NCBI GenBank assembly: GCA_963575645.1
Contig: OY754466.1
Location: 41,076,001-41,140,000 of the forward strand
From: Xanthostigma xanthostigma
Lineage: Eukaryota; Arthropoda; Insecta; Raphidioptera; Raphidiidae
Reading direction: 5' to 3'
DNA length: 64,000 bases
Part shown: positions 43,199 to 52,520 of the stretch, piece by piece
Layout of the letters: every line of letters begins with the position of its first letter
Position numbering within the stretch: position 1 is the stretch's first letter
Program-made: the position numbers and the translations under genes
The notes under the pieces: generated by a model
Seen by the model: only the letters and a program-made list of their open reading frames with translations
The model's database searches: none
Told to the model about the DNA's origin: nothing

Positions 43199-43268
43199 AT
43201 GATAACTATATAGTCAGGCATTCAGAAAACAATTACATTAATATTAATGAATATTTCATTTGTTACAG

Positions 43269-43433
43269 GGTTTTCAAAAAATCAAGTCCAAACAACAAGC
43301 TGACGCTGTATTTAAGTTCGCGCGACCTTGTGGTGTCCAATGGCAAAATTGATCGACTGCAAGGTGTTCTTCTGATCGATCCAGAATACGTTGACCAGCG
43401 AAAAGTCTACGGGCAGGTCACGCTTACGTTCAG
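43269..43433 (+). CDS. krz: kurtz-type beta-arrestin, exon encoding start of the arrestin N-domain
   Basis: The exon starts after TTTGTTACAG with one base completing an Arg codon, encodes 54 residues and ends in phase 2 at CAG|GTAAGC. The protein reads VFKKSSPNNKLTLYLSSRD at its start and 'LIDPEYVDQRKVYGQVTLTF' (20 residues) at its end, the first beta-strands of the arrestin N-domain. The paired lysines after VF are the phosphate-sensing lysines of arrestins, and the Arg-Asp of SSRD corresponds to the polar-core aspartate (Asp26 of human beta-arrestin 1). Arrestins bind phosphorylated, active GPCRs, stop G-protein signalling and link them to endocytosis; fly kurtz also acts on Notch and other pathways. 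Odd point: the usual FVDHI after RD is replaced by a LVVSNGKI-like stretch. It belongs to the non-visual type by similarity of this and the next exons. Confidence 0.95.
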
Positions 43434-43474
43434 GTAAGCCATTTTGACTAAACACTCTATCTATTACTATTATA

Positions 43475-44139
43475 CAGGTTGAGTCAGACCACCCGTACCG
43501 TTCGTTTTTTTCGAAAACGGTTAGTCGTAGAGAGTTGTGTCAAAAATCTGCATTATAAAAGCCCTAATGAAGAATTGAATGGTGATATTTTTTTCCCGGA
43601 AAGGTCGGCTTCTCTATTAGTTTGCTCCAGAATGTTCAGAACTCCGAAATATTAAATGGCACGATAGGTCGAAAGTGGTATTGTTGAAAAGATCTTTAAA
43701 ATAAAAGCAAATTTTGTAGGACATTTTTTTTAATTACTGTCACCCCTGTTAAGTAATATTCGTTTGAAATTATTAAATTACCATGTCATAATAACGAACT
43801 TTATTTTAAAAGTTGGCATTTAAAATATAGTTCCCTAATTAAACAATATTAAATGTCACAATAAGTTTTCAATAATTGCAATTGTTTTTTTTTTATCGGA
43901 AAATACTTAGAGGTACCCATAGCATATCTAGAAGAGCACATCAGTGTTTAGAAGTAAATGGAAAACAGTTTAAACATTTATGGGACTGTTTAATTAGGTA
44001 ACTAGATTTTCCTTTCCGGGGAAAAATATCACCATTCGATTCTTCATTAGGGCTTTTATAATACAGATTTTTGACACAACTCTGTACGACTAACCGTTTT
44101 CGAAAAAAATGAACGGTACGGGTGGTCTGACTCACCCTG
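43475..44139. mobile_element. Mariner-type MITE with about 140-bp inverted ends
   Basis: CAGGTTGAGTCAGACCACCC and GGGTGGTCTGACTCACCCTG are inverted ends bordered by TA. The similarity continues through AATGAAGAATTGAATGGTGA / TCACCATTCGATTCTTCATT. It begins 42 bp after the exon donor, leaving the donor intact. No ORF. Confidence 0.85.
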
Positions 44140-44590
44140 TATAAAATTCTTTGTATGTGTGCATTTTGAATGAATTTGACGTATTTTAATGAAACTTTTT
44201 TTGAAATATTTCTTTTGGTACCAAAAATGCTTAAGACTGTGTTTTATTTCGTCATTTAAATTAATTTTTGAATTAATGAATTAATTTGTGTGGGCTTCTT
44301 CCCGTTGACAGAATAAGATAGATTCAGTGAACACTTCTGGCAAATTACAGTTACAGATGCTTATTTGTATGATGTGCTAAAACTCGATCTAAATAGCACG
44401 TATAACTTGTGAGTTAGGAGTTACGCGGTGTACACCGTACCTGATGACGTTTCATGTGCTGCTTCGGAGTGCAGAACAGCGCCTGAACGCAAGATACACA
44501 CCCGAGTTTTGTGGTCTGCCAGTATGGCTGTTAAATTTTAGCGTTGATTGTGCAACTATTACACTATTTTCCAACATTAAATATCGGTTA
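44140..44590. other. Intron 2 stretch with no recognised feature
   Basis: Nothing supported is seen. Confidence 0.3.
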
Positions 44591-44714
44591 CAGGTACTCC
44601 TCGACTTATGACCGCTCCGGACATACGAAAAGTCGGATCTGTGGTAGTCAGATCAATTAAATTTACCCACAACCCTCCCACTTATGTAAGAATCGCTTCC
44701 GGTGCACTGGACAT

Positions 44715-45012
44715 CGAATTCTAAAGTCTTTTCAAAAATGGTTTCTGACAAAAATTCTTTCTTGAAGTGAAAAGTTATTGTGCTATGGCTGCCATTCCAT
44801 TCAAGATTTTGCTGCTGATGGACAATGCTCCCGGACATCCTACGAATAACAAAAATATTCATCCGAATGTGAAAACACTACATCTCTACTCCAACCAATG
44901 AGCCAAGGAGTCATATCTACCTTCAAAAGCTATAACCTCAGAAGCACGTTCCAATGATCAGTGCCATGGATAAAGATGGACAGACTTTACAAGCTTTCTG
45001 GAAGGAATGAAT
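44715..45012 (+). pseudogene. Tigger-type transposase (DDE) remnant
   Basis: One frame reads Ile-Pro-Phe-Lys-Ile-Leu-Leu-Leu-Met-Asp-Asn-Ala-Pro-Gly-His-Pro followed by IHPNVKTLHLYSNQ and a stop. The DNAPGHP motif holds the second catalytic Asp of pogo/Tigger transposases. After a frameshift, 'QGVISTFKSYNLRSTF' continues the family pattern. Further stops follow, so it is inactive. Only about 100 of the usual 450-500 residues remain. Confidence 0.85.
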
Positions 45013-45059
45013 GAATAAATTAGGAGTTATGGCTTAATAGCACGTTATGCACGTCATCC

Positions 45060-45300
45060 TAGAAGAATTTTTGTGCTCCCATTTGTCCTGGATCTAGTCC
45101 TCCAATAGTTTGGACCTTCTCATTAACTCCAGAAGATTGGTGTCCTGAGGAATTACTCCGCTCTGATCAATGTATCCAAAGATGGTTGTTCTCCTGTAGG
45201 TTTCGCATTTGAACAGTAAATGGTTGGCTGTTTCGTTCTCCATTTCGCAATATCTACACCGTGTCGATTTCTGACGTATCCCCACCGTGTATAGATGCTT
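45060..45300 (-). pseudogene. LINE ORF2 C-terminal fragment with CCHC-like motif
   Basis: The minus strand gives 'CRYCEMENETANHLLFKC' followed by ETYRRTTIFGY and LLELMRRSKLLE. The C-x2-C-x(8)-H-x4-C zinc-knuckle spacing preceded by a hydrophobic IYTVGIRQ stretch is typical of the RNase H/C-terminal region of non-LTR elements. It is inside the Tigger element, so it inserted later or was captured. It is short and truncated at both ends. Confidence 0.65.
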
Positions 45301-45602
45301 CTGAGGGGTGCATTAAGAGCCCAACCACTTTCCTGAGTTTTGGTCTACTGAGATTAAATAAAGTCTTTTGTAAGCCTGTTTGAAGGGCCCACAAACATTC
45401 TTGTCCCATGTCTTAGATTCAAGTTCCAGTCAGTGGTTTGCTGATTGCGGGTTTCTGGAAGGAATACAATATCCTCCAAGTTTGTTTCAGGGTCAACAAA
45501 ATTATATGACGAAACAACAACATAATCTAATCTCTATATATGATCCGCCTTACGAACGAATCCCGGGAATCCAAGGTGTTCATAAGTTGAGGAGTACCTG
45601 TA

Positions 45603-46225
45603 TATGTAAAATATAAGTCACTCTAAAATTATCAAGTACCTCAAATTTCCGTTGCTCTGCAACTCTGCAACGCTCATAGAGAAACCAACACCGATTTTCA
45701 TTCAAAACTTTAACTATACGTACTTACAAATCGTCCATAAGCCGTTTGAACGAACCTCTTATGTACAGAAGTACTTTCATACATACCTAGTACTGTATAA
45801 TACAATATTGTAGAAACACCCATATTAGATATGTACATAATATAGAGTATACGCTCGTGTATTTCAATTTCAATCAGAGGAAGCTTTGAGAATATTCATG
45901 TACAATTATTATATTACATAGTTCAACAACACTATTCAGCGATTTTCAGTAACGCTGATAAATTAATGAATATTGAAAACAAAATTAGTTGCGGTTTATA
46001 TAACCAAAACTCTCTGAGTACAGGTATAAATTTAATTATCTCTCCTGAAACGCAGAAAAAAGATGCAGTATTAATAAATACAGAACATATTGAAATTCGG
46101 GTTCGGCCAAAATCAGACCGTAGTCTGCAAAAAAATTTGAACCAAAAAAAATAAAGTTTTTGATTTATTCAATTTTACAAATTATAAATTTTGGAATTTT
46201 TTGATTTTTCAAATTTTTTTCTTCA
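45603..46225. other. Intron 2 stretch with no recognised feature
   Basis: Nothing supported is seen. Confidence 0.3.
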
Positions 46226-46235
46226 GATACATTTT

Positions 46236-46665
46236 TTTGTAACTGAGCGGGGTGGCGTCGTGGTGATTGCACTATACTCGCATTCGAGAGTTACCGGGTT
46301 CGAATCCCGACGGGGTGCAGATGTGGCTGGGACTTTTTCCTGCTGCCTCTCGCCGGGAAACGGTAATTCCTGTACCGGCCATCTTGTTGAGGTTTTCCAT
46401 GATTTCCCTCAACAATTCCACATAAATATCGAGATGGTTCCTTGTTCATACTCCGATGCTCAAAATTTGCCTAACTTATTCTAATGTCCTAAAATTCCTT
46501 CATTCGCCCATTGCGATTAATTAAGTGAAAGTTTAAAAATGTAGAAAATAACGGGAAATGTAGATGGAAAATAGTATAATGTTACGAATGGCGTCTCTGA
46601 TGACATAAAGTCGAAAAACGGACGTTAAACGCATTATTATTATAATTATATTTTTTGTAGCCCCA
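46236..46665 (+). repeat. tRNA-derived SINE, full length, with (ATT)n tail
   Basis: The head has an A-box-like GGTGGCGTCGTGGTGATTGC and a perfect B-box GGGTTCGAATCCCGAC. The body contains GCCGGGAAACGG and 'ccggccatcttgttgaggttt'. The 3' end reads AAAACGGACGTTAAACGCAT followed by ATT repeats. A 5'-truncated minus-strand copy is at 42235-42350. Confidence 0.75.
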
Positions 46666-46835
46666 AATATCCTCTTTAAAATGAACCAAGGTCGATTTTA
46701 GTAACTGTACTAGTTTTCGAGATATTCAAAAAATAAACTTGGAAGATTCCAAAAAATGATAAATTTTTCAATTTTGTAACTCTTTTAAAAACATATTTTT
46801 TATTATTATTTTCCATTTAAAGTCCGTAATATTTA

Positions 46836-47177
46836 TTTTCAATAATTATGAATAACGGGAATGCGGACACATAGGTATAATTCTTTTCTTTTATTGCTTA
46901 CGTTTCATCAAAAATATTGACTTTGTCAAAGCTCAAAAAACAATTTTTTAAATAAGAAAATAAAGTTTAACATAAAGAATTATAATTTATTTTCCACTTT
47001 TTATTATGTCAAAAACTAAATAAATTATAATTTTTTATGTTAAACTTTATTTTCTAATTTAAAAAATTGTTTTTTGAGCTTTGACAAAGTCAATATTATT
47101 GATGAAATGTAAGCAATAAAAGAAAAGAATTATACCTATGTGTCCGCATTCCCGTTATTCATAATTATTGAAAATAT
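46836..47177. mobile_element. Palindromic MITE, about 340 bp
   Basis: AATAACGGGAATGCGGACACATAGG is mirrored by CCTATGTGTCCGCATTCCCGTTATT, and AAAGCTCAAAAAACAATTTTTTAA by its complement near 47060. Arms of about 150 bp surround a 20-bp loop. It lies about 175 bp upstream of the next krz exon. Confidence 0.85.
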
Positions 47178-47215
47178 TTTTATTCTTTTCCGTTGGATGA
47201 AATAACACTTCTGAC

Positions 47216-47312
47216 TCATCCAAATCGGAAGGGGTCGCAGCTTGTTACCGCGCACGCGATCGCGCCAGCACAAGTCCCAGCGGCAAAACCGGGCCCGTGT
47301 GCGGCGGCCTTT
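47216..47312. repeat. GC-rich hAT-like end just upstream of krz exon acceptor
   Basis: CCCAGCGGCAAAACCGGGCCCGTGTGCGGCGGCCTTTAG matches the right end of the MITE at 34477-34905 and the fragment at 60370-60420. It ends 38 bp before the acceptor, so only 'aacatatacactaagataacgacgcttctcttgcag' remains for branch point and pyrimidine tract. The other end was not found. Confidence 0.55.
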
Positions 47313-47350
47313 AGAACATATACACTAAGATAACGACGCTTCTCTTGCAG

Positions 47351-47468
47351 ATACGGCCGAGAAGACGAAGAAGTAATGGGACTGAAATTCTGCAACGAAG
47401 CAGTGATGTGCCTGACGCAGCTGTATCCTCCGCACCCGCAAAACACCGAGCCGAGCACTGCACTACAG
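47351..47468 (+). CDS. krz: kurtz-type beta-arrestin, N-domain exon 2
   Basis: The exon encodes 39 residues after one base completing Arg, starting YGREDEEVMGLKFCNEAVM and continuing to TEPSTALQ. The YGRED(E)E(V)MGLKF string is the arrestin beta-strand V-VI region; visual arrestins of flies differ here (for example DDEMIGLRF), and the LKFCNEA form fits the kurtz type. The acceptor is CTTCTCTTGCAG and the donor CAG|GTAACG in phase 0. No frame damage is seen. GC content and third-base use are higher than in the surrounding intron. Confidence 0.95.
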
Positions 47469-47689
47469 GTAACGGGCGGCTAATTAATCGACTGCGATCA
47501 CAACTACACTAACAATAATTAATTACCCAATAATCTGCACGTAGATCGCTCTAATAATATGCTCCGGCACTATTCAATAATTGATATTAATGTACTTCGC
47601 GTCAAAATTATGCAAGCCATTAATATTACGCGAAACATGACAAGTTTACAAATTTATTTCAGGGTAAAAACAGCAACAGCAGATAATAT

Positions 47690-48069
47690 CGTCGTTGGTT
47701 CTGTAATACCTCTTATGTGCAAAAAGTAAAATTTGCAGTAAAGGCCAAAAAGTGGTTATTTCAGCAATGGATGGTAAGAACTAGCAATTTCAGAGGTATA
47801 TTACTAATTCATACTTATCTTTACTATACGTGTTTAATTAAGACGAAGTATTTTCTTAAAAAATATTTAACGTTAATTTCGGATTTATTGGCACATGGGA
47901 GAAATTATTTGATACAACTTTTCACATAAGAGTTACATCCCCTTGTTGGTTCTGTAAAATTAATTTGGAGGTATTACTAGTGTATAGAGCTCCGTTTCCT
48001 GAATCTTTCATTTAAAAAACGTAAAATATGACTAATATGCACATAAGAGCTATTACAGAACCAACGGCG
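47690..48069. mobile_element. 380-bp MITE, copy 2, ATAT-flanked
   Basis: It matches copy 1 (17797-18178) from CGTCGTTGGTTCTGTAATAC to AGAACCAACGGCG, with ATAT on both sides (47686-47689, 48070-48073). It lies 221 bp downstream of the krz donor and in the same orientation as copy 1. Confidence 0.8.
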
Positions 48070-48073
48070 ATAT

Positions 48074-48374
48074 ATTATGCACCGCAAGGACAGAAAGTTT
48101 GTGATTCTTGCACTGTGCGTCATGATGCGGCGAATCAAGACTATCAAATTTTCTCCCCGTGTGGTGTATACTATTTTTCTTCATACCTCGGTCGAAAGTA
48201 CGCTTATTAATTACAATTAATTACATAAAAACACAGATACATTCCAAGTAAGCAGCTTTGAGGTTATATAATATGTAAAAACGCGAATAACAGCTGGTCG
48301 CGACTATTGGCTGGCGGCAGTAGCGACAGTCTCATGTATCGGTGCACATTATAACTATTTGTCTTCATACCTGC
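48074..48374. other. Intron 3 stretch with no recognised feature
   Basis: Nothing supported is seen. Confidence 0.3.
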
Positions 48375-48620
48375 AGCATATATAAAATTTTCGTGTCTCA
48401 ATTTTGGCCTCTTTAATCTCCGAAACCACTGAACCGATTTTAATGAAATTTTGTAAATGTGTCTTACTTGGTCCAACTTACGCTATAGGATAGTTTTTAT
48501 TAAATATTTTGTACTAAATTACGATGTTTTCTCAAAAAAACTGTTTTAGTAACATGTAACGACATCTGACAGAATTTACTCAAAGCTATTAGTTCATCGA
48601 AGCAAACAAAAAAAAACTCA

Positions 48621-48850
48621 CTATCAATTTATTTATTTATTTAAAATAAACACTTCACATCACAACGTTTCGGCCATCTCGGCTCAAGCCATGGCCCTCA
48701 TCAGGTAAATTTCTAAAATTTAATAATATAAAATCTAGCGTAATCTCGCATCCACTCAACAATTTTTGCTGACAAATAGTGAGACCAATTGTTGTTTCTT
48801 TTATTATTATTAATCATACAGCTATCAATCGAGCCAATTATCAGTTTAAA
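48621..48850 (-). mobile_element. Penelope-like element fragment with hammerhead ribozyme core
   Basis: The insert reads on the minus strand: an AT-rich hairpin TAAATTTTAGAAATTTA, CTGATGAG, a stem of GGCCAT/ATGGCC enclosing GGCTTGAGCC, then GAAACGTTGTG and a TAAATAAATAAAT tail. Penelope-like retroelements carry hammerhead ribozymes of this layout in their terminal repeats. No reverse transcriptase is present, so it is a short terminal fragment. Confidence 0.6.
48667..48705 (-). ncRNA. Hammerhead ribozyme core (fossil)
   Basis: The minus strand gives CTGATGA, a perfectly paired 6-bp stem II (GGCCAT/ATGGCC) and GAAAC, matching the CUGANGA...GAAA conserved core. An AT hairpin that could be stem I precedes it. 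A convincing stem III with the UH cleavage site is not seen, so self-cleavage is doubtful. Confidence 0.6.
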
Positions 48851-48975
48851 AAAAAATTGTTTTACAGTATCAAGTAGCGACATCTGTCAGAATTCGCTCA
48901 AAGCTATTAGTTCAGATGCCGGATCGCAAACGAAATACATTTTGCAAATTATGTGAAACCGGGACGGACCACTAG

Positions 48976-49410
48976 TATTATAATAACTAAAAAATATCTC
49001 ATTGGTGAATGGTGCTCGAGTAGTCGACGCCTCTGATTCGTGAATTAAAAGCTGCTGTATACAATGAGCATGTAATATTATATTTGAACGCAAACGACTG
49101 TTTATAATATGTATAAGAATTTTAGTCGAGTTTAGAATTTAGATCAAAGCTTTGTAACTTTGTGCTACGCTCCGGTTCACCTTAGATAGTTTAAATTTCA
49201 CCGATGACGTAACGTTTTCATCTATAATGCTCTCTAATAAGGAAATAAGAGCCATTCGAATAAAATTGAAAATAGAAAAATTTTTCATGTGCAAACATCT
49301 TTACCAAATTTCTGCTATGCTGATTCGGTAAAATGTCACTGAAGTGGTGTGTCAAAAACCCGAATCTTAAAAATGTTATACAGTAGAACCTATGTCAGTC
49401 GAACTTCAAG
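48976..49410. other. Intron 3 stretch with no recognised feature
   Basis: Nothing supported is seen. Confidence 0.3.
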
Positions 49411-49840
49411 GTAGGGATGTCGGAAGTGAAAAAAAATATCGATATTTATAAAAATATCAATATCGACGTCGATATATCGAGAAAAAAATATCGATATATC
49501 GGTCAAATTTTCAAAAGATTTTGCGTTTTTAAAATAATAGTGTATTTAGCTTAATATTATCAATAGTAGCTAATTTTTATACAAAATATACATTATTTTA
49601 ATGTACAAAAATCTCAATAAAAATGAAGGTACTTTTACCAGTATTTCTTTTTATTAGGCAATATAATAATTACAAAAATATCAAAAACTAATAAGCTATC
49701 TTCTAACTATTTAGGAGTGGCTAATACAGTTACTTTTTTCCGTCGTTTTTGGATTCTTAGTGACTTTAGTTACATAAAAAAAAATATATCGTTTTTGATA
49801 CAATTTTCGATATTGGATATTTTGTATCGATATATCAATT
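49411..49840. repeat. Probable MITE with clustered ATATCGATA motifs at both ends
   Basis: AAAAATATCGATATTTATAA and several further TATCGATA-type words occupy 49430-49510. 'atatcgtttttgatac', TTCGATATTGGATATTTTGT and ATCGATATATCAATTT are at 49785-49845. The layout, motif clusters near each end, resembles the hAT-like element at 5194. Exact termini are not clear. Confidence 0.45.
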
Positions 49841-50076
49841 TAAATTTAAATCAATATTTTGCTATAAAATTAAAAAGGTGTCAAAATAAAATAGCATGCA
49901 TTTTTATTTAAATTGACCAATAATATTAGGTGATTCGTATTACAATTAAACAAACAAACACGACACTCCCCTGTTTTTATGTAGGCAGAGTTCAAACAAA
50001 GCATTGTTAATAAAATAGAGTTTTCTCCCTGTAGTATTAAAGTAATCAAACGGTAACTATAGTAGTAGACGGAGAG
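49841..50076. other. Intron 3 stretch with no recognised feature
   Basis: Nothing supported is seen. Confidence 0.3.
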
Positions 50077-51170
50077 CTGGCTACGGAGAAAATGGGTGAC
50101 TCGGTGCAGAGCTGAAAATTTGCAGAATAATAGGAGATAGTACAAGTAAGTAGGGAAAAAATTGTCAGAAGGCTAGGCGGAAGATAAAGAGCCGCCAGAA
50201 GGCGCTAATGTTGCGAAAAATCAGTGCACTTCTGGCAATTTCTATACTTATTCTGTAATTCAAAACTAGATTCTATATAATATATATCCCTATATCCCTA
50301 TATTATTAAACGAGTTAATCTTGTATCTACCTATGTACCTATGTCCCTAAATATTTTCTCGAAAACGGCCCTAACGATTTAGATGAAATTTACTGAAAAG
50401 GGATTTTGGGGGGCAAAAAATCGTTTTACCTAGGTCTCATCTCTCGAAAAAATCGTTTTCTTACAAATTCTATCATTATAAAAATCAATTTTTTGACGTA
50501 TAAAAATACTTAAATATTGTAAGTAGGTTTTGGAATTTTATACAAACAATAAAACAACAGTTTCCAAAATATTATGACAGTTAATCTTTAATTACTATCC
50601 AAGTGAGACTTAAAATAAATACGTATTTGAATATCAGTATTTTATTTAACTTTCCGAGCAAAGCTCGGTCACCCAGGTACTTATACATTATATAGTTATA
50701 AGGGCATACTGAAAATTCAAACATGATATAATAATTACATTCGACAAATATTCAAAATTATTAATGACATTTTGATAGAAATAAAATTAAATAATTAATT
50801 AATAAAATTACGTTGTTATAACAACGTAATTTTATTAATTTATTTAATTTTATTTCTATCAAAATTACATTAATTTTGAATATTTGTCGAATGTAATTAT
50901 TATATCATGTTTGAATTTTCAGTATGCCCTTATAACTATATAATGTATAATATATATTATATAGAATCTAGTTTTGAATTACAGAATAAGTATAGAAATT
51001 GCCAGAAGTGCACTGATTTTTCGCAACATTTGCGCCTTCTGGCGGCTCTTTATCTTCCGCCTAGCCTTTTGGCAATTTTTTCCCTACTTACTTGTACTAT
51101 CTCCTATTATTCTGCAAATTTTCAGCTCTGCACCGTTCACCCATTTTCTCCGTAGCCAGCTCTTAGACCA
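50077..51170. mobile_element. Foldback element with about 345-bp arms, left arm split by a Helitron-like insertion
   Basis: The left arm starts GACGGAGAGCTGGCTACGGAGAAAATGGGTGA (about 50070) and the right arm ends TCACCCATTTTCTCCGTAGCCAGCTCTTA (about 51165). The arms meet at ATTACGTTGTTATAACAACGTAAT near 50820. The right arm is continuous, while the left arm is broken at about 50288 and resumes at about 50682, so the insert can be cut out exactly. Confidence 0.85.
50288..50682 (+). mobile_element. Helitron-like insertion in the foldback's left arm
   Basis: It contains 'cggccctaacgatttagatga', AAGGGATTTTGGGGGGCAAA and the 3' hairpin CCGAGCAAAGCTCGG followed by TCACCCAGGTA. An inverted partial copy is at 22720-23010. 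The intact right arm of the host gives the empty-site sequence. Confidence 0.65.
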
Positions 51171-51559
51171 TAGATACTGCTGTGCGACGTAAAATTGAGA
51201 TATTTCCATTCGCTACGTCCACAGATCTCTAAATATACTTGTACTAAACTGGCTTGACCGTTCCTCAGCCGGAGAGTTGACGACCGATTTAGGGTATGTA
51301 TTTTAGGCAAGTTGAAATAATGAAAAAACAGTATTTTCTCAATGGGTGAATCTGGAATGGCGAGTCTGCCTGAGCGTTTGCGGATATTTCGCGTCTGCGC
51401 AGCATATGACATCTGCAAAAAAATATCCCCACAAAACATGTTTTAGGCAACTTGAAATTTTTATAATCTTTTAGTTCAGCATTTATACAATCCAGAAATG
51501 AAGATGTCAGAACATTTTGTCGGTTATAAAGTAGAACCAGAGCCCCCGAATATATTTAA
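51171..51559. other. Intron 3 stretch with no recognised feature
   Basis: 'ttttaggcaaNttgaaat' occurs at 51301 and 51442. Nothing else is recognised. Confidence 0.3.
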
Positions 51560-51965
51560 TTAATATACGCAATGAGCACGATACGGGTCAACGGATGAAC
51601 GGATTGAAACCAAATTTTGGGAGGATTTTTTTTTTTTTTTAAAGGTACATATATCCAATTGTATATATCCACATAGGTATATAGAGCATATGCACATATA
51701 CAAGAGAATATCACTTGGGGGGGTGGCACTACCTCTTAGTATCTGGCCAGTATGTTTGAGTATGTAAAGCTGAGTCTAAACGACAATCACAAAATATCCA
51801 TGAGCAGAGGTGGGATTCGAACCCACGACAGTGCGATCCAAAGGCCAGCACGCTGACCATTACACCACGCTGTCCTCATTTTAGGAGGATGTTTGGTTTG
51901 CAGATATGAAAAGCTCTATTGTTTTTGGGAAAAATCGGCGCATGCGCAAAAGAGATATACTTGTT
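51560..51965 (+). repeat. Dispersed AGCACGATACGGGTCAA repeat, split by a SINE
   Basis: AGCACGATAC...CCAAATTTTGGGAGGAT (to 51626) continues after the SINE with GGAGGATGTTTGG...CGGCGCATGCGCAAAAGAG, matching the unsplit copy at 15285-15410. Confidence 0.65.
51627..51877 (-). repeat. tRNA-Gln-like SINE, minus strand, with 13-bp target duplication
   Basis: The 5' end (high coordinates) reads on the minus strand GGACAGCGTGGTGTAATGGTCAGC (A-box) ... GTGGGTTCGAATCCCACC (B-box), like a tRNA-Gln. The body follows and the element ends in a 14-base poly(A), seen as poly(T) at 51627-51640. ATTTTGGGAGGAT (51614-51626) and ATTTTAGGAGGAT (51878-51890) are the target duplication, with one mismatch. Confidence 0.85.
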
Positions 51966-52520
51966 ATGCTATAACGTTTCGTTTTAGTTACTGCGCATGA
52001 CTGACGGTTCTGTTACAGTTCTCCGAGAGGTTGGAACATAGCTATAATACTATTTTATCAGATTTATAGGAATATTTCAACTTGTGGTTGGGGGGAAAGA
52101 TATTTAGGAGTTGGTAACCCTGTGTTTTGTACATTAAACTGCAGTGGGCCAAAACTGAGCGCATTTATAGATATGAAACGAACAGCCTATACGTCATCTT
52201 TACACCAACCAATGAGCCGACGAGAATTCGATCGATATCTATAAGTGTCTCCGTAAACTAAATGGGTTATCAAACCTATTTACTCTTCGAATTTCACTGA
52301 AAGCAATGAAATTCAATTTAACTCCGTAAATGTCCGTTGGGTTCTTAAGAAACAGGCGATCTTTGCTTGTCATCTAAAGCCTTCAGCGCGGTTTGAGTCT
52401 ATTGCAGTACAGATTCATAAGCCCGGAGACACGCTAACACTCCAGAAACCCGGAGGGAAATGCTTCCGGCACTTGACTCTAAAACTCGGACACTTATGTG
52501 TAAAAATCAATGACCTGTTT
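51966..52520. other. Intron 3 stretch with no recognised feature
   Basis: Nothing supported is seen. Confidence 0.3.

Larger units (their letters stand above)
716..43268 (+). other. krz: krz intron 1 (about 42.6 kb)
   Basis: The intron runs from GTAAGG at 716 to TTTGTTACAG at 43268. It is filled with mobile elements, listed separately, often nested in each other. I found no further coding exon inside it; the short ORFs are isolated, AT-rich and lack splice context. Nearly all the DNA is repeat-derived, so the intron has probably grown by insertion. It must be transcribed with krz, so the long inverted repeats in it should appear as hairpins in the pre-mRNA. Confidence 0.6.
44591..45600 (+). 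mobile_element. Tigger/pogo-like element, 1.0 kb, internally deleted
   Basis: CAGGTACTCCTCGACTTATGA and TCATAAGTTGAGGAGTACCTG-type ends are bordered by TA (44589-44590 and 45601-45602). Near-identical terminal words are known for Tigger elements. It contains a decayed DDE transposase remnant and an unrelated LINE fragment. Confidence 0.85.
43434..47350 (+). other. krz: krz intron 2 (3.9 kb)
   Basis: GTAAGC donor and CTTCTCTTGCAG acceptor, phase 2. It contains a mariner-type MITE, a Tigger element with a nested LINE fragment, a SINE and a palindromic MITE, annotated separately. Confidence 0.9.
48375..48975 (+). mobile_element. Helitron-like element interrupted by a Penelope-type fragment
   Basis: It starts with ATATAAAATTTTCGTGTCTC and 'ctttaatctccgaaaccactg' and ends with 'gtgaaaccgggacggaccactag' followed by T. 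Compared with 20706 and 29912, about 230 bp (48619-48850) are extra, placed within the run of 'agcaaacaaaaaaaaact...gttttagta'. That insert carries a hammerhead-like core. Confidence 0.7.

Noticed and set aside
51790..51877. Functional tRNA gene (tRNA-Gln-like, minus strand)
   Set aside because: The acceptor arms mismatch, the anticodon stem is broken, and it is the head of a poly(A)-tailed SINE with a target duplication.
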